A stretch of DNA of 64,000 bases from Leuctra nigra (Eukaryota; Arthropoda; Insecta; Plecoptera; Leuctridae). The stretch spans positions 1 to 64,000 of the forward strand of contig CAKOGZ010000039.1 of the NCBI GenBank assembly GCA_934045905.1, written 5' to 3'. The translations under genes were made by a program, and so were the position numbers. The notes below the pieces were generated by a model. That model saw nothing but the letters and a program-made list of their open reading frames with translations, did not search any database and was not told the DNA's origin. The stretch's first letter is position 1. Each line of letters begins with the position of its first letter. Positions 37,164 through 52,200 of this stretch are shown here, one piece after another.

Positions 37164-40100
37164 CAGGATAGCGAAGCGAGCGTAGCTGACTCATCACAAG
37201 CTTTAACCTCCATTGACTAAAAAATGGATGAAAACCTAGGAAATGAGGAAAATCTAAGGAACATTGTTAATTGTTACATTGTTACCTTTGTAGGCTAACC
37301 TACATTGTTGGTCAATATACATTGACAAAAAAATGGATGAAAATCTATCGGGGGTCGACCCATCAGCTTCTGAATAACATGAACCGTTAATTCCGGCGAA
37401 TTGGAGAGTCTGACATAAAAAAGTGTTTCTGCACTTTTTAAGCCTCTCACCATCTACTATATAGGGTAACGTTGTCAACTCTCTTAGAGTAATAGATTCG
37501 TCACAAAGTAGGAAACAAATAAAAAAATATCAATATGAGCTACTTCTAAAGTGGCACCCCCCTATTTTTATCGAATTTTCTTGAAGCCTACACAACGTTA
37601 TGCCGAGAAATGAAATAAAACACTTTTCGAAAATAATAGGCTTAACATTAACATGTAAAAAAAAATCTCCCCTCTGCCTCCTGGAGTCGCCCGACGTTGC
37701 CCGGTCAGATAATTTTATAATAAAGTTAGGTTAGGGTAGGTTAGCGAAGCGAGCGAAGCGAGCGAAGCGAGCGTAGCTGACCCTTAACAAGCTTTAACCT
37801 ACAGTGACAAAAAATTGATGAAAACCTATCAGGATTGTGCCCTTCTGCTTCTGAAGGACATAATCTAAGAAATGCGGCGTATCGGAGCGTCTGACAGAAA
37901 AAAGTGTTTCTGCACTTTTTAAGCCTCTTTCCATCATCTATATGGTGTACCATTTTCAGCTCTCTAAGAGTAATAGATTCGTCACAAAGTAGGAAACAAA
38001 CAAAACTTTTTCAATATGACCTACTTCTAAAGTAGCACCCCCCTGTTTTTATCGAATTTTCTTGATGCCTACACAACGTTATGCCGAGAAATGTAATAAA
38101 ACACTTTTCGAAAAAAAATAGGCTTATAAATAAAATTATAAAAAAGAACCCCACTCTGCCCCCTTGGAGTCGCCCGACGCTGCCCTGTCAGATTATTATA
38201 TAATAAAGTTAGGTTAATACAGGTTAGCGAAGCGAGCGTAGTTGACTCATCACAAGCTTTAACCTCCATTGACTAAAAAATGGATGAAAATCTAGGAAAT
38301 GGGGAAAATCTAAGGAACATTGTAAATTGTTACATTGTTACCTTTGTAGGCTAACCTACATTGTTGGTCAATATACATTGACAAAAAAATGGATGAAAAC
38401 CTAGGAAATGATGAAAATCTAAGGAACATTGTTAATTGTTACATTGTTACCTTTGTAGGCTAACCTACATTGTTGGTCAATATACATTGACAAAAAAATG
38501 GATGAAAATCTATCGGGGGTGAACCCATTAGCTTCTGAATAACATGAACAGTTAATTCCGGCGAATCGGAGAGTCTGACATAAAAAAGTGTTTCTGCACT
38601 TTTTAAGCCTCTCACCATCTACTATATAGGGTAACGTTGTCAACTCTCTTAGAGTAATAGATTCGTCACAAAGTAGGAAACAAATAAAAAAATATCAATA
38701 TGAGCTACTTCTAAAGTGGCACCCCCCTATTTTTATCGAATTTTCTTGAAGCCTACACAACGTTATGCCGAGAAATGAAATAAAACACTTTTCGAAAATA
38801 ATAGGCTTAACATTAACATGTAAAAAAAAATCTCCCCTCTGCCTCCTGGAGTCGCCCGACGTTGCCCGGTCAGATAATTTTATAATAAAGTTAGGTTAGG
38901 GTAGGTTAGCGAAGCGAGCGAAGCGAGCGAAGCGAGCGTAGCTGACCCTTAACAAGCTTTAACCTACAGTGACAAAAAATTGATGAAAACCTATCAGGAT
39001 TGTGCCCTTCTGCTTCTGAAGGACATAAACTAAGAAATGCGGCGTATCGGAGCGTCTGACAGAAAAAAGTGTTTCTGCACTTTTTAAGCCTCTCTCCATC
39101 ATCTATATGGTGTATCATTTTCAGCTCTCTAAGAGTAATAGATTCGTCACAAAGTAGGAAACAAACAAAACTTTTTCAATATGACCTACTTCTAAAGTGG
39201 CACCCCCCTGTTTTTATCGAATTTTCTTGATGCCTACACAACGTTATGCCGAGAAATGTAATAAAACACTTTTCGCAAAAAAATAGGCGTATAAATAAAA
39301 TTATAAAAAAGAACCCCACTCTGCCCCCTTGGAGTCGCCCGACGCTGCCCTGTCAGATTATTATGTAATAAAGTTAGGTTAATACAGGTTAGCGAAGCGA
39401 GCGTAGTTGACTCATCACAAGCTTTAACCTCCATTGACTAAAAAATGGATGAAAACCTAGGAAATGAGGAAAATCTAAGGAACATTGTAAATTGTTACAT
39501 TGTTACCTTTGTAGGCTAACCTACATTGTTGGTCAATATACATTGACAAAAAAATGGATAAAAATCTTTCGGGGGTGAACCCATCAGCTTCTGAATAACA
39601 TGAACAGTTAATTCCGGCGAATCGGAGAGTCTGACATAAAAAAGTGTTTCTGCACTTTTTAAGCCTCTCACCATCTACTATATAGGGTAACGTTGTCAAC
39701 TCTCTTAGAGTAATAGATTCGTCACAAAGTAGGAAACAAATAAAAAAATATCAATATGAGCTACTTCTAAAGTGGCACCCCCCTATTTTTATCGAATTTT
39801 CTTGAAGCCTGCACAACGTTATGCCGAGAAATGAAATAAAACACTTTTCGAAAATAATAGGCTTAACATTAACATGTAAAAAAAAATCTCCCCTCTGCCT
39901 CCTGGAGTCGCCCGACGTTGCCCGGTCAGATAATTTTATAATAAAGTTAGGTTAGGGTAGGTTAGCGAAGCGAGCGAAGCGAGCGTAGCTGACCCTTAAC
40001 AAGCTTTAACCTACAGTGACAAAAAATTGATGAAAACCTATCAGGATTGTGCCCTTCTGCTTCTGAAGGACATAAACTAAGAAATGCGGCGTATCGGAGC

Positions 40101-42613
40101 GTCTGACAGAAAAAAGTGTTTCAGCACTTTTTAAGCCTTTCTCCATCATCTATATGGTGTATCATTTTCAGCTCTCTAAGAGTAATAGATTCGTCACAAA
40201 GTAGGAAACAAACAAAACTTTTTCAATATGACCTACTTCTAAAGTGGCACCCCCCTGTTTTTATCGAATTTTCTTGATGCCTACACAACGATATGCCGAG
40301 AAATGAAATAAAACACTTTTCGAAAAAAAATAGGCTTATAAATAAAATTATAAAAAAGAACCCCACTCTGCCCCCTTGGAGTCGCCCGACGCTGCCCTGT
40401 CAGATTATTATATAATAAAGTTAGGTTAATACAGGTTAGCGAAGCGAGCGTAGCTGACTCATCACAAGCTTTAACCTCCATTGTTTAAAAAATGGATGAA
40501 AACCTAGGAAATGAGGAAAATCTAAGGAACATTGTTAATTGTTACATTGTTACCTTTGTAGGCTAACCTACATTGTTGGTCAATATACATTGACAAAAAA
40601 ATGGATGAAAATCTATCGGGGATCGACCCATCAGCTTCTGAATAACATGAACAGTTAATTCCGGCGAATCGGAGAGTCTGACATAAAAAAGTGTTTCTGC
40701 ACTTTTTAAGCCTTTCACCATCTACTATATAGGGCAACGTTGTCAACTCTCTTAGAGTAATAGATTCGTCACAAAGTAGGAAACAAATAAAAAAATATCA
40801 ATATGAGCTACTTCTAAAGTGGCACCCCCCTATTTTTATCGAATTTTCTTGAAGCCTACACAACGTTATGCCGAGAAATGAAATAAAACACTTTTCGAAA
40901 ATAATAGGCTTAACATTAACATGTAAAAAAAAATCTCCCCTCTGCCTCCTGGAGTCGCCCGACGTTGCCCGGTCATATAATTTTATAATAAAGTTAGGTT
41001 AGGGTAGGTTAGCGAAGCGAGTGAAGCGAGCGTAGCTGACCCTTAACAAGCTTTAACCTACAGTGACAAAAAATTGATGAAAACCTATCAGGATTGTGCC
41101 CTTCTGCTTCTGAAGGACATAAACTAAGAAATGCGGCGTATCGGAGCGTCTGACAGAAAAAAGTGTTTCAGCACTTTTTAAGCCTCTCTCCATCATCTAT
41201 ATGGTGTATCATTTTCAGCTCTCTAAGAGTAATAGATTCGTCACAAAGTAGGAAACAAACAAAACTTTTTCAATTTTAACTTCTTCTTAAGTGGCACCCC
41301 CCTGTTTTTATCGAATTTTCTTGATGCCTACACAACGTTATGCCGAGAAATGTAATAAAACACTTTTCGGAAAAAAATAGGCTTATAAATAAAATTATAA
41401 AAAACAACCCCACTCTGCCCCCTTGGAGTCGCCCGACGCTGCCCTGTCAGATTATTATATAATAAAGTTAGGTTAATACAGGTTAGCGAAGCGAGCGTAG
41501 CTGACTCATCACAAGCTTTAACCTCCATTGACTAAAAAATGGATGAAAACCTAGGAAATGAGGAAAATCTAAGGAACATTGTTAATTGTTACATTGTTAC
41601 CTTTGTAGGCTAACCTACATTGTTGGTCAATATACATTGACAAAAAAAAGGATGAAAATCTATCGGGGGTCGACCCATAAGCTTCTGAATAACATGAACA
41701 GTTAATTCCGGCGAATCGGAGAGTCTGACATAAAAAAGTGTTTCTGCACTTTTTAAGCCTCTCACCATCTACTATATAGGGTAACGTTGTCAACTCTCTT
41801 AGAGTAATAGATTCGTCACAAAGTAGGAAACAAATAAAAAAATATCAATATGAGCTACTTCTAAAGTGGCACCCCCCTATTTTTATCGAATTTTCTTGAA
41901 GCCTACACAACGTTATGCCGAGAAATGAAATAAAACACTTTTCGAAAAAAAATAGGCTTGAAAATAAAATTATAAAAAAGAACCCCACTCTGCCCCCTTG
42001 GAGTCGCCCGACGCTGCCCTGTCAGATTATTATATAATAAAGTTAGGTTAATACAGGTTAGCGAAGCGAGCGTAGCTGACTCATCACAAGCTTTAACCTC
42101 CATTGACTAAAAAATGGATGAAAACCTAGGAAATGAGGAAAATCTAAGGAACATTGTTAATTGTTACATTGTTACCTTTGTAGGCTAACCTACATTGTTG
42201 GTCAATATACATTGACAAAAAAATGGATGAAAATCTATCGGGGGTCGACCCATCAGCTTCTGAATAACATGAACAGTTAATTCCGGCGAATCGGAGAGTC
42301 TGACATAAAAAAGTGTTTCTACACTTTTTAAGCCTCTCACCATCTACTATATAGGGTAACGTTGTCAACTCTCTTAGAGTAATAGATTCGTCACAAAGTA
42401 GGAAACAAATAAAAAAATATCAATATGAGCTACTTCTAAAGTGGCACCCCCCTATTTTTATCGAATTTTCTTGAAGCCTACACAACGTTATGCCGAGAAA
42501 TGAAATAAAACACTTTTCGAAAATAATAGGCTTAACATTAACATGTAAAAAAAATCTCCCCTCTGCCTCCTGGAGTCGCCCGACGTTGCCCGGTCAGATA
42601 ATTTTATAATAAA
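37163..42613 (+). repeat. Array block after the insertion
   Basis: Rest of B 34798 (from 37163, with CAGGATAGCG instead of CAGGTTAGCG), then A 37725, B+109 38208, A 38890, B 39373, A 39946, B 40420, A 40993, B-prime 41467, B 42042. Divergence here is a little higher than elsewhere, for example CAATTTTAACTTCTTCTTAAG at about 41271 and a B-like GAAATGAAAT in A 39946. No counterpart of 37725-42613 is seen after LINE copy 2. Confidence 0.88.
38281..38498 (+). repeat. 109-bp tandem duplication inside B (B+109 type)
   Basis: The segment from TGGATGAAAA through ATTGACAAAAAAA occurs twice in tandem (38281-38389 and 38390-38498), making this B 682 bp. The same duplication is at 43179-43396, 44344-44561, 57722-57939, 58895-59112 and 60060-60277. 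The first copies carry GAAATGGGG and TGTAAATTG, the second GAAATGATG, so all six come from one event. These units also have GGGTGAACCC in place of GGGTCGACCC, losing the SalI site. Confidence 0.92.
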
Positions 42614-44952
42614 GTTAGGTTAGGGTAGGTTAGCGAAGCGAGCGAAGCGAGCGAAGCGAGCGTAGCTGACCCTTAACAAGCTTCAACCTACAGTGACAAA
42701 AAATTGATGAAAACCTATCAGGATTGTGCCCTTCTGCTTCTGAAGGACATAAACTAAGAAATGCGGCGTATCGGAGCGTCTGACAGATAAAAGTGTTTCT
42801 GCAATTTTTAAGCCTCTCTCCATCATCTATATGGTGTATCATTTTCAGCTCTCTAAGAGTAATAGATTCGTCACAAAGTAGGAAACAAACAAAACTTTTT
42901 CAATATGACCTACTTCTAAGGTCAGGGGGGTGGCACCCCCCTGTTTTTATCGAATTTTCTTGATGCCTACACAACGTTATGCCGAGAAATGTAATAAAAC
43001 ACTTTTATAAAAAAAATAGGCTTATAAATAAAATTATAAAAAAGAACCCCACTCTGCCCCCTTGGAGTCGCCCGACGCTGCCCTGTCAGATTATTATATA
43101 ATAAAGTTAGGTTAATACAGGTTAGCGAAGCAAGCGTAGTTGACTCATCACCAGCTTTAACCTCCATTGACTAAAAAATGGATGAAAACCTAGGAAATGG
43201 GGAAAATCTAAGGAACATTGTAAATTGTTACATTGTTACCTTTGTAGGCTAACCTACATTGTTGGTCAATATACATTGACAAAAAAATGGATGAAAACCT
43301 AGGAAATGATGAAAATCTAAGGAACATTGTTAATTGTGACATTGTTACCTTTGTAGGCTAACCTACATTGTTGGTCAATATACATTGACAAAAAAATGGA
43401 TGAAAATCTATCGGGGGTGAACCCATCAGCTTCTGAATAACATGAACAGTTAATTCCGGCGAATCGGAGAGTCTGACATAAAAAAGTGTTTCTGCACTTT
43501 TTAAGCCTCTCACCATCTACTATATAGGGTAACGTTGTCAACTCTCTTAGAGTAATAGATTCGTCACAAAGTAGGAAACAAATAAAAAAATATCAATATG
43601 AGCTACTTCTAAAGTGGCACCCCCCTATTTTTATCGAATTTTCTTGAAGCCTACACAACGTTATGCCGAGAAATGAAATAAAACACTTTTCGAAAATAAT
43701 AGGCTTAACATTAACATGTAAAAAAAAATCTCCCCTCTGCCTCCTGGAGTCGCCCGACGTTGCCCGGTCAGATAATTTTATAATAAAGTTAGGTTAGGGT
43801 AGGTTAGCGAAGCGAGCGAAGCGAGCGAAGCGAGCGTAGCTGACCCTTAACAAGCTTTAACCTACAGTGACAAAAAATTGATGAAAACCTATCAGGATTG
43901 TGCCCTTCTGCTTCTGAAGGACATAAACTAAGAAATGCGGCGTATCGGAGCGTCTGACAGAAAAAAGTGTTTTTGCACTTTTTAAGCCTCTTTCCATTAT
44001 CTATATGGTGTACCATTTTCAGCTCTCTAAGAGTAATAGATTCGTCACAAAGTAGGAAACAAACAAAACTTTTTCAATATGACCTACTTCTAAAGTAGCA
44101 CCCCCCTGTTTTTATCGAATTTTCTTGATGCCTACACAACGTTATGCCGAGAAATGTAATAAAACACTTTTCGAAAAAAAATAGGCTTATAAATAAAATT
44201 ATAAAAAAGAACCCCACTCTGCCCCCTTGGAGTCGCCCGACGCTGCCCTGTCAGATTATTATATAATAAAGTTAGGTTAATACAGGTTAGCGAAGCGAGC
44301 GTAGTTGACTCATCACAAGCTTTAACCTCCATTGACTAAAAAATGGATGAAAACCTAGGAAATGGGGAAAATCTAAGGAACATTGTAAATTGTTACATTG
44401 TTACCTTTGTAGGCTAGCCTACATTGTTGGTCAATATACATTGACAAAAAAATGGATGAAAACCTAGGAAATGATGAAAATCTAAGGAACATTGTTAATT
44501 GTGACATTGTTACCTTTGTAGGCTAACCTACATTGTTGGTCAATATACATTGACAAAAAAATGGATGAAAATCTATCGGGGGTGAACCCATCAGCTTCTG
44601 AATAACATGAACAGTTAATTCCGGCGAATCGGAGAGTCTGACATAAAAAAGTGTTTCTGCACTTTTTAAGCCTCTCACCATCTACTATATAGGGTAACGT
44701 TGTCAACTCTCTTAGAGTAATAGATTCGTCACAAAGTAGGAAACAAATAAAAAAATATCAATATGAGCTACTTCTAAAGTGGCACCCCCCTATTTTTATC
44801 GAATTTTCTTGAAGCCTACACAACGTTATGCCGAGAAATGAAATAAAACACTTTTCGAAAATAATAGGCTTAACATTAACATGTAAAAAAAAATCTCCCC
44901 TCTGCCTCCTGGAGTCGCCCGACGTTGCCCGGTCAGATAATTTTATAATAAA
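42614..44952 (+). repeat. Two A-(B+109) dimers ending large HOR copy 1
   Basis: Units: A 42614 (492 bp), B+109 43106, A 43788, B+109 44271. They match A 58330, B+109 58822, A 59504 and B+109 59987 at an offset of 15,716 bp. A 43788 and A 59504 share CTCTTTCCAT, GTGTACCATT and AAAGTAGCACCC. Confidence 0.9.
42923..42943. repeat. 21-bp perfect hairpin gained in A monomer
   Basis: CAGGGGGGTG, G, CACCCCCCTG. Ordinary A copies have only TAAAGTGGCACCCCCCTG; here nine extra bases turn the right half into a perfect inverted repeat with 10-bp arms. Confidence 0.93.
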
Positions 44953-47900
44953 GTTAGGTTAGGGTAGGTTAGCGAAGCGAGCGAAGCGAGCGTAGCTGAC
45001 CCTTAACAAGCTTTAACCTACAGTGACAAAAAATTGATGAAAACCTATCAGGATTGTGCCCTTCTGCTTCTGAAGAGCATAAACTAAGAAATGCGGCGTA
45101 TCGGAGCGTCTGACAGAAAAAAGTGTTTCTGCACTTTTTAAGCCTCTCTCCATCATCTATATGGTGTATCATTTTCAGCTCTCTAAGAGTAATAGATTCG
45201 TCACAAAGTAGGAAACAAACAAAACTTTTTCAATATGACCTACTTCTAAAGTGGCACCCCCCTGTTTTTATCGAATTTTCTTGATGCCTACACAACGTTA
45301 TGCCGAGAAATGTAATAAAACACTTTTCGCAAAAAAATAGGCTTATAAATAAAATTATAAAAAAGAACCCCACTCTGCCCCCTTGGAGTCGCCCGACGCT
45401 GCCCTGTCAGATTATTATATAATAAAGTTAGGTTAATACAGGTAAGCGAAGCGAGCGTAGCTGACTCATCACAAGCTTTAACCTCCATTGACTAAAAAAT
45501 GGATGAAAACCTAGGAAATGAGGAAAATCTAAGGAACATTGTTAATTGTTACATTGTTACCTTTGTAGGCTAACCTACATTGTTGGTCAATATACATTGA
45601 CAAAAAAATGGATGAAAATCTATCGGGGGTCGACCCATCAGCTTCTGAATAACATGAACAGTTAATTCCGGCGAATCGGAGAGTCTGACATAAAAAAGTG
45701 TTTCTGCACTTTTTAAGCCTCTCACCATCTACTATATAGGGTAACGTTGTCAACTCTCTTAGAGTAATAGATTCGTCACAAAGTAGGAAACAAATAAAAA
45801 AATATCAATATGAGCTACTTCTAAAGTGGCACCCCCCTATTTTTATCGAATTTTCTTGAAGCCTACACAACGTTATGCCGAGAAATGAAATAAAACACTT
45901 TTCGAAAATAATAGGCTTAACATTAACATGTAAAAAAAAATCTCCCCTCTGCCTCCTGGAGTCGCCCGACGTTGCCCGGTCAGATAATTTTATAATAAAG
46001 TTAGGTTAGGGTAGGTTAGCGAAGCGAGCGAAGCGAGCGAAGCGAGCGTAGCTGACCCTTAACAAGCTTTAACCTACAGTGACAAAAAATTGATGAAAAC
46101 CTATCAGGATTGTGCCCTTCTGCTTCTGAAGGACATAAACTAAGAAATGCGGCGTATCGGAGCGTCTGACAGAAAAAAGTGTTTCTGCACTTTTTAAGCC
46201 TCTCTCCATCATCTATATGGTGTATCATTTTCAGCTCTCTAAGAGTAATAGATTCGTCACAAAGTAGGAAACAAACAAAACTTTTTCAATATGACCTACT
46301 TCTAAAGTGGCACCCCCCTGTTTTTATCGAATTTTCTTGATGCCTACACAACGTTATGCCGAGAAATGTAATAAAACACTTTTCGCAAAAAAATAGGCTT
46401 ATAAATAAAATTATAAAAAAGAACCCCACTCTGACCCCTTGGAGTCTCCCGACGCTGCCCTGTAAGATTATTATATAATAAAGTTAGGTTAATACAGGTT
46501 AGCGAAGCGAGCGTAGCTGACTCATCACAAGCTTTAACCTCCATTGACTAAAAAATGGATGAAAACCTAGGAAATGAGGAAAATCTAAGGAACATTGTTA
46601 ATTGTTACATTGTTACCTTTGTAGGCTAACCTACATTGTTGGTCAATATACATTGACAAAAAAATGGATGAAAATCTATCGGGGGTCGACCCATCAGCTT
46701 CTGAATAACATGAACAGTTAATTCCGGCGAATCGGAGAGTCTGACATAAAAAAGTGTTTCTGCACTTTTTAAGCCTCTCACCATCTACTATATAGGGGAA
46801 CGTTGTCAACTCTCTTAGAGTAATAGATTCGTCACAAAGTAGGAAACAAATAAAAAAATATCAATATGAGCTACTTCTAAAGTGGAACCCCCCTATTTTT
46901 ATCGAATTTTCTTGAAGCCTACACAACGTTATGCCGAGAAATGAAATAAAACACTTTTCGAAAAAAAATAGGCTTATAAATAAAATTATAAAAAAGAACC
47001 CCACTCTGCCCCCTTGGAGTCGCCCGACGCTGCCCTGTCAGATTATTATATAATAAAGTTAGGTTAATACAGGTTAGCGAAGCGAGCGTAGCTGACTCAT
47101 CACAAGCTTTAACCTCCATTGACTAAAAAATGGATGAAAACCTAGGAAATGAGGAAAATCTAAGGAACATTGTTAATTGTTACATTGTTACCTTTGTAGG
47201 CTAACCTACATTGTTGGTCAATATACATTGACAAAAAAATGGATGAAAATCTATCGGGGGTCGACCCATCAGCTTCTGAATAACATGAACAGTTAATTCC
47301 GGCGAATCGGAGAGTCTGACATAAAAAAGTGTTTCTGCACTTTTTAAGCCTCTCACCATCTACTATATAGGGTAACGTTGTCAACTCTCTTAGAGTAATA
47401 GATTCGTCACAAAGTAGGAAACAAATAAAAAAATATCAATATGAGCTACTTCTAAAGTGGCACCCCCCTATTTTTATCGAATTTTCTTGAAGCCTACACA
47501 ACGTTATGCCGAGAAATGAAATAAAACACTTTTCGAAAATAATAGGCTTAACATTAACATGTAAAAAAAAATCTCCCCTCTGCCTCCTGGAGTCGCCCGA
47601 CGTTGCCCGGTCAGATAATTTTATAATAAAGTTAGGTTAGGGTAGGTTAGCGAAGCGAGCGAAGCGAGCGAAGCGAGCGTAGCTGACCCTTAACAAGCTT
47701 TAACCTACAGTGACAAAAAATTGATGAAAACCTATCAGGATTGTGCCCTTCTGCTTCTGAAGGACATAAACTAAGAAATGCGGCGTATCGGAGCGTCTGA
47801 CAGAAAAAAGTGTTTCTGCACTTTTTAAGCCTCTCTCCATCATCTATATGGTGTATCATTTTCAGCTCTCTAAGAGTAATAGATTCGTCACAAAGTAGGA

Positions 47901-49260
47901 AACAAACAAAACTTTTTCAATATGACCTACTTCTAAAGTGGCACCCCCCTGTTTTTATCGAATTTTCTTGATGCCTACACAACGTTATGCCGAGAAATGT
48001 AATAAAACACTTTTCGCAAAAAAATAGGCTTATAAATAAAATTATAAAAAAGAACCCCACTCTGACCCCTTGGAGTCTCCCGACGCTGCCCTGTAAGATT
48101 ATTATATAATAAAGTTAGGTTAATACAGGTTAGCGAAGCGAGCGTAGCTGACTCATCACAAGCTTTAACCTCCATTGACTAAAAAATGGATGAAAACCTA
48201 GGAAATGAGGAAAATCTAAGGAACATTGTTAATTGTTACATTGTTACCTTTGTAGGCTAACCTACATTGTTGGTCAATATACATTGACAAAAAAATGGAT
48301 GAAAATCTATCGGGGGTCGACCCATCAGCTTCTGAATAACATGAACAGTTAATTCCGGCGAATCGGAGAGTCTGACATAAAAAAGTGTTTCTGCACTTTT
48401 TAAGCCTCTCACCATCTACTATATAGGGGAACGTTGTCAACTCTCTTAGAGTAATAGATTCGTCACAAAGTAGGAAACAAATAAAAAAATATCAATATGA
48501 GCTACTTCTAAAGTGGAACCCCCCTATTTTTATCGAATTTTCTTGAAGCCTACACAACGTTATGCCGAGAAATGAAATAAAACACTTTTCGAAAAAAAAT
48601 AGGCTTATAAATAAAATTATAAAAAAGAACCCCACTCTGCCCCCTTGGAGTCGCCCGACGCTGCCCTGTCAGATTATTATATAATAAAGTTAGGTTAATA
48701 CAGGTTAGCGAAGCGAGCGTAGCTGACTCATCACAAGCTTTAACCTCCATTGACTAAAAAATGGATGAAAACCTAGGAAATGAGGAAAATCTAAGGAACA
48801 TTGTTAATTGTTACATTGTTACCTTTGTAGGCTAACCTACATTGTTGGTCAATATACATTGACAAAAAAATGGATGAAAATCTATCGGGGGTCGACCCAT
48901 CAGCTTCTGAATAACATGAACAGTTAATTCCGGCGAATCGGAGAGTCTGACATAAAAATGTGTTTCTGCACTTTTTAAGCCTCTCACCATCTACTATATA
49001 GGGTAACGTTGTCAACTCTCTTAGAGTAATAGATTCGTCACAAAGTAGGAAACAAATAAAAAAATATCAATATGAGCTACTTCTAAAGTGGCACCCCCCT
49101 ATTTTTATCGAATTTTCTTGAAGCCTACACAACGTTATGCCGAGAAATGAAATAAAACACTTTTCGAAAATAATAGGCTTAACATTAACATGAAAAAAAA
49201 ATCTCCCCTCTGCCTCCTGGAGTCGCCCGACGTTGCCCGGTCAGATAATTTTATAATAAA
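44953..49260 (+). repeat. Start of large HOR copy 2, with doubled A-B'-B trimer
   Basis: Units: A 44953, B 45427, A 46000, B-prime 46483, B 47058, A 47631, B-prime 48114, B 48689. A 44953 and B 45427 match A 19461 and B 19935 (offset 25,492). The trimer starting 46000 recurs at 47631 with a period of 1,631 bp and private marks GGAGTCTCCCGACG and GGGGAACGTTG. Copies 1 and 3 hold it once at this place, so copy 2 gained one trimer. Confidence 0.9.
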
Positions 49261-52200
49261 GTTAGGTAAGGGTAGGTAAGCGAAGCGAGCGAAGCGAGCG
49301 AAGCGAGCGTAGCTGACCCTTAACAAGCTTTAACCTACAGTGACAAAAAATTGATGAAAACCTATCAGGATTGTGCCCTTCTGCTTCTGAAGGACATAAA
49401 CTAAGAAATGCGGCGTATCGGAGCGTCTGACAGAAAAAAGTGTTTCTGCACTTTTTAAGCCTCTCTCCATCATCTATATGGTGTATCATTTTCAGCTCTC
49501 TAAGAGTAATAGATTCGTCACAAAGTAGGAAACAAACAAAACTTTTTCAATATGACCTACTTCTAAAGTGGCACCCCCCTGTTTTTATCGAATTTTCTTG
49601 ATGCCTACACAACGTTATGCCGAGAAATGTAATAAAACACTTTTCGCCAAAAAATAGGCTTATAAATAAAATTATAAAAAAGAACCCCACTCTGACCCCT
49701 TGGAGTCGCCCGACGCTGCCCTGTCAGATTATTATATAATAAAGTTAGGTTAATACAGGTTAGCGAAGCGAGCGTAGCTGACTCATCACAAGCTTTAACC
49801 TCCATTGACTAAAGAATGGATGAAAACCTAGGAAATGAGGAAAATCTAAGGAACATTGTTAATTGTTACATTGTTACCTTTGTAGGCTAACCTACATTGT
49901 TGGTCAATATACACTGACAAAAAAATGGATGAAAATCTATCGGGGGTCGACCCATCAGCTTCTGAATAACATGAGCAGTTAATTCCGGCGAATCGGAGAG
50001 TCTGACATAAAAAAGTGTTTCTGCACTTTTTAAGCCTCTCACCATCTTCTATATAGGGTAACGTTGTCAACTCTCTTAGAGTAATAGATTCGTCACAAAG
50101 TAGGAAACAAATAAAAAAATATCAATATGAGCTACTTCTAAAGTGGCACCCCCCTATTTTTATCGAATTTTCTTGAAGCCTACACAACGTTATGCCGAGA
50201 AATGAAATAAAACACTTTTCGAAAAAAAATAGGCTTATAAATAAAATTATAAAAAAGAACCCCACTCTGCCCCCTTGGAGTCGCCCGACGCTGCCCTGTC
50301 AGATTATTATATAATAAAGTTAGGTTAATACAGGTTAGCGAAGCGAGCGTAGCTGACTCATCACAAGCTTTAACCTCCATTGACTAAAAAATGGATGAAA
50401 ACCTAGGAAATGAGGAAAATCTAAGGAACATTGTTAATTGTTACATTGTTACCTTTGTAGGCTAACCTACATTGTTGGTCAATATACATTGACAAAAAAA
50501 TGGATGAAAATCTATCGGGGGTCGACCCATCAGCTTCTGAATAACATGTACAGTTAATTCCGGCGAATCGGAGAGTCTGACATAAAAAAGTGTTTCTGCA
50601 CTTTTTAAGCCTCTCACCATCTACTATATAGGGTAACGTTGTCAACTCTCTTAGAGTAATAGATTCGTCACAAAGTAGGAAACAAATAAAAAAATATCAA
50701 TATGAGCTACTTCTAAAGTGGCACCCCCCTATTTTTATCGAATTTTCTTGAAGCCTACACAACGTTATGCCGAGAAATGAAATAAAACACTTTTCGAAAA
50801 TAATAGGCTTAACATTAACATGTAAAAAAAAATCTCCCCTCTGCCTCCTGGAGTCGCCCGACGTTGCCCGGTCAGATAATTTTATAATAAAGTTAGGTTA
50901 GGGTAGGTTAGCGAAGCGAGCGAAGCGAGCGTTGCTGACCCTTAACAAGCTTTAACCTACAGTGACAAAAAATTGATGAAAACCTATCAGGATTGTGCCC
51001 TTCTGCTTCTGAAGGACATAAACTAAGAAATGCGGCGTATCGGAGCGTCTGACAGAAAAAAGTGTTTCTGCACTTTTTAAGCCTCTCTCCATCATCTATA
51101 TGGTGTATCATTTTCAGCTCTCTAAGAGTAATAGATTCTTCACAAAGTAGGAAACAAACAAAACTTGTTCAATATGACCTACTTCTAAAGTGGCACCCCC
51201 CTGTTTTTATCGAATTTTCTTGATGCCTACACAACGTTATGCCGAGAAATGTAATAAAACACTTTTCGAAAAAAAATAGGCTTATAAATAAAATTATAAA
51301 AGAGAACCCCACTCTGCCCCCTTGGAGTCGCCCGACGCTGCCCTGTCAGATTATTATATAATAAAGTTAGGTTAATACAGGTTAGCGAAGCAAGCGTAGC
51401 TGACTCATCACAAGCTTTAACCTCCATTGACTAAAAAATGGATGAAAACCTAGGAAATGAGGAAAATCTAAGGAACATTGTTAATTGTTACATTGTTACC
51501 TTTGTAGGCTAACCTACATTGTTGGTCAATATACATTGACAAAAAAATGGATGAAAATCTATCGGGGGTCGACCCATCAGCTTCTGAATAACATGAACAG
51601 TTAATTCCGGCGAATCGGAGAGTCTGACATAAAAAAGTGTTTCTGCACTTTTTAAGCCTCTCACCATCTACTATATAGGGTAACGTTGTCAACTCTCTTA
51701 GAGTAATAGATTCGTCACAAAGTAGGAAACAAATAAAAAAATATCAATATGAGCTACTTCTAAAGTGGCACCCCCCTATTTTTATCGAATTTTCTTGAAG
51801 CCTACACAACGTTATGCCGAGAAATGAAATAAAACACTTTTCGAAAATAATAGGCTTAACATTAACATGAAAAAAAAATCTCCCCTCTGCCTCCTGGAGT
51901 CGCCCGACGTTGCCCGGTCAGATAATTTTATAATAAAGTTAGGTAAGGGTAGGTTAGCGAAGCGAGCGTAGCTGACCCTTAACAAGCTTTAACCTACAGT
52001 GACAAAAAATTGATGAAAACCTATCAGGATTGTGCCCTTCTGCTTCTGAAGGACATAAACTAAGAAATGCGGCGTATCGGAGCGTCTGACAGAAAAAAGT
52101 GTTTCTGCACTTTTTAAGCCTCTTTCCATCATCTATATGGTGTACCATTTTCAGCTCTCTAAGAGTAATAGATTCGTCACAAAGTAGGAAACAAACAAAA

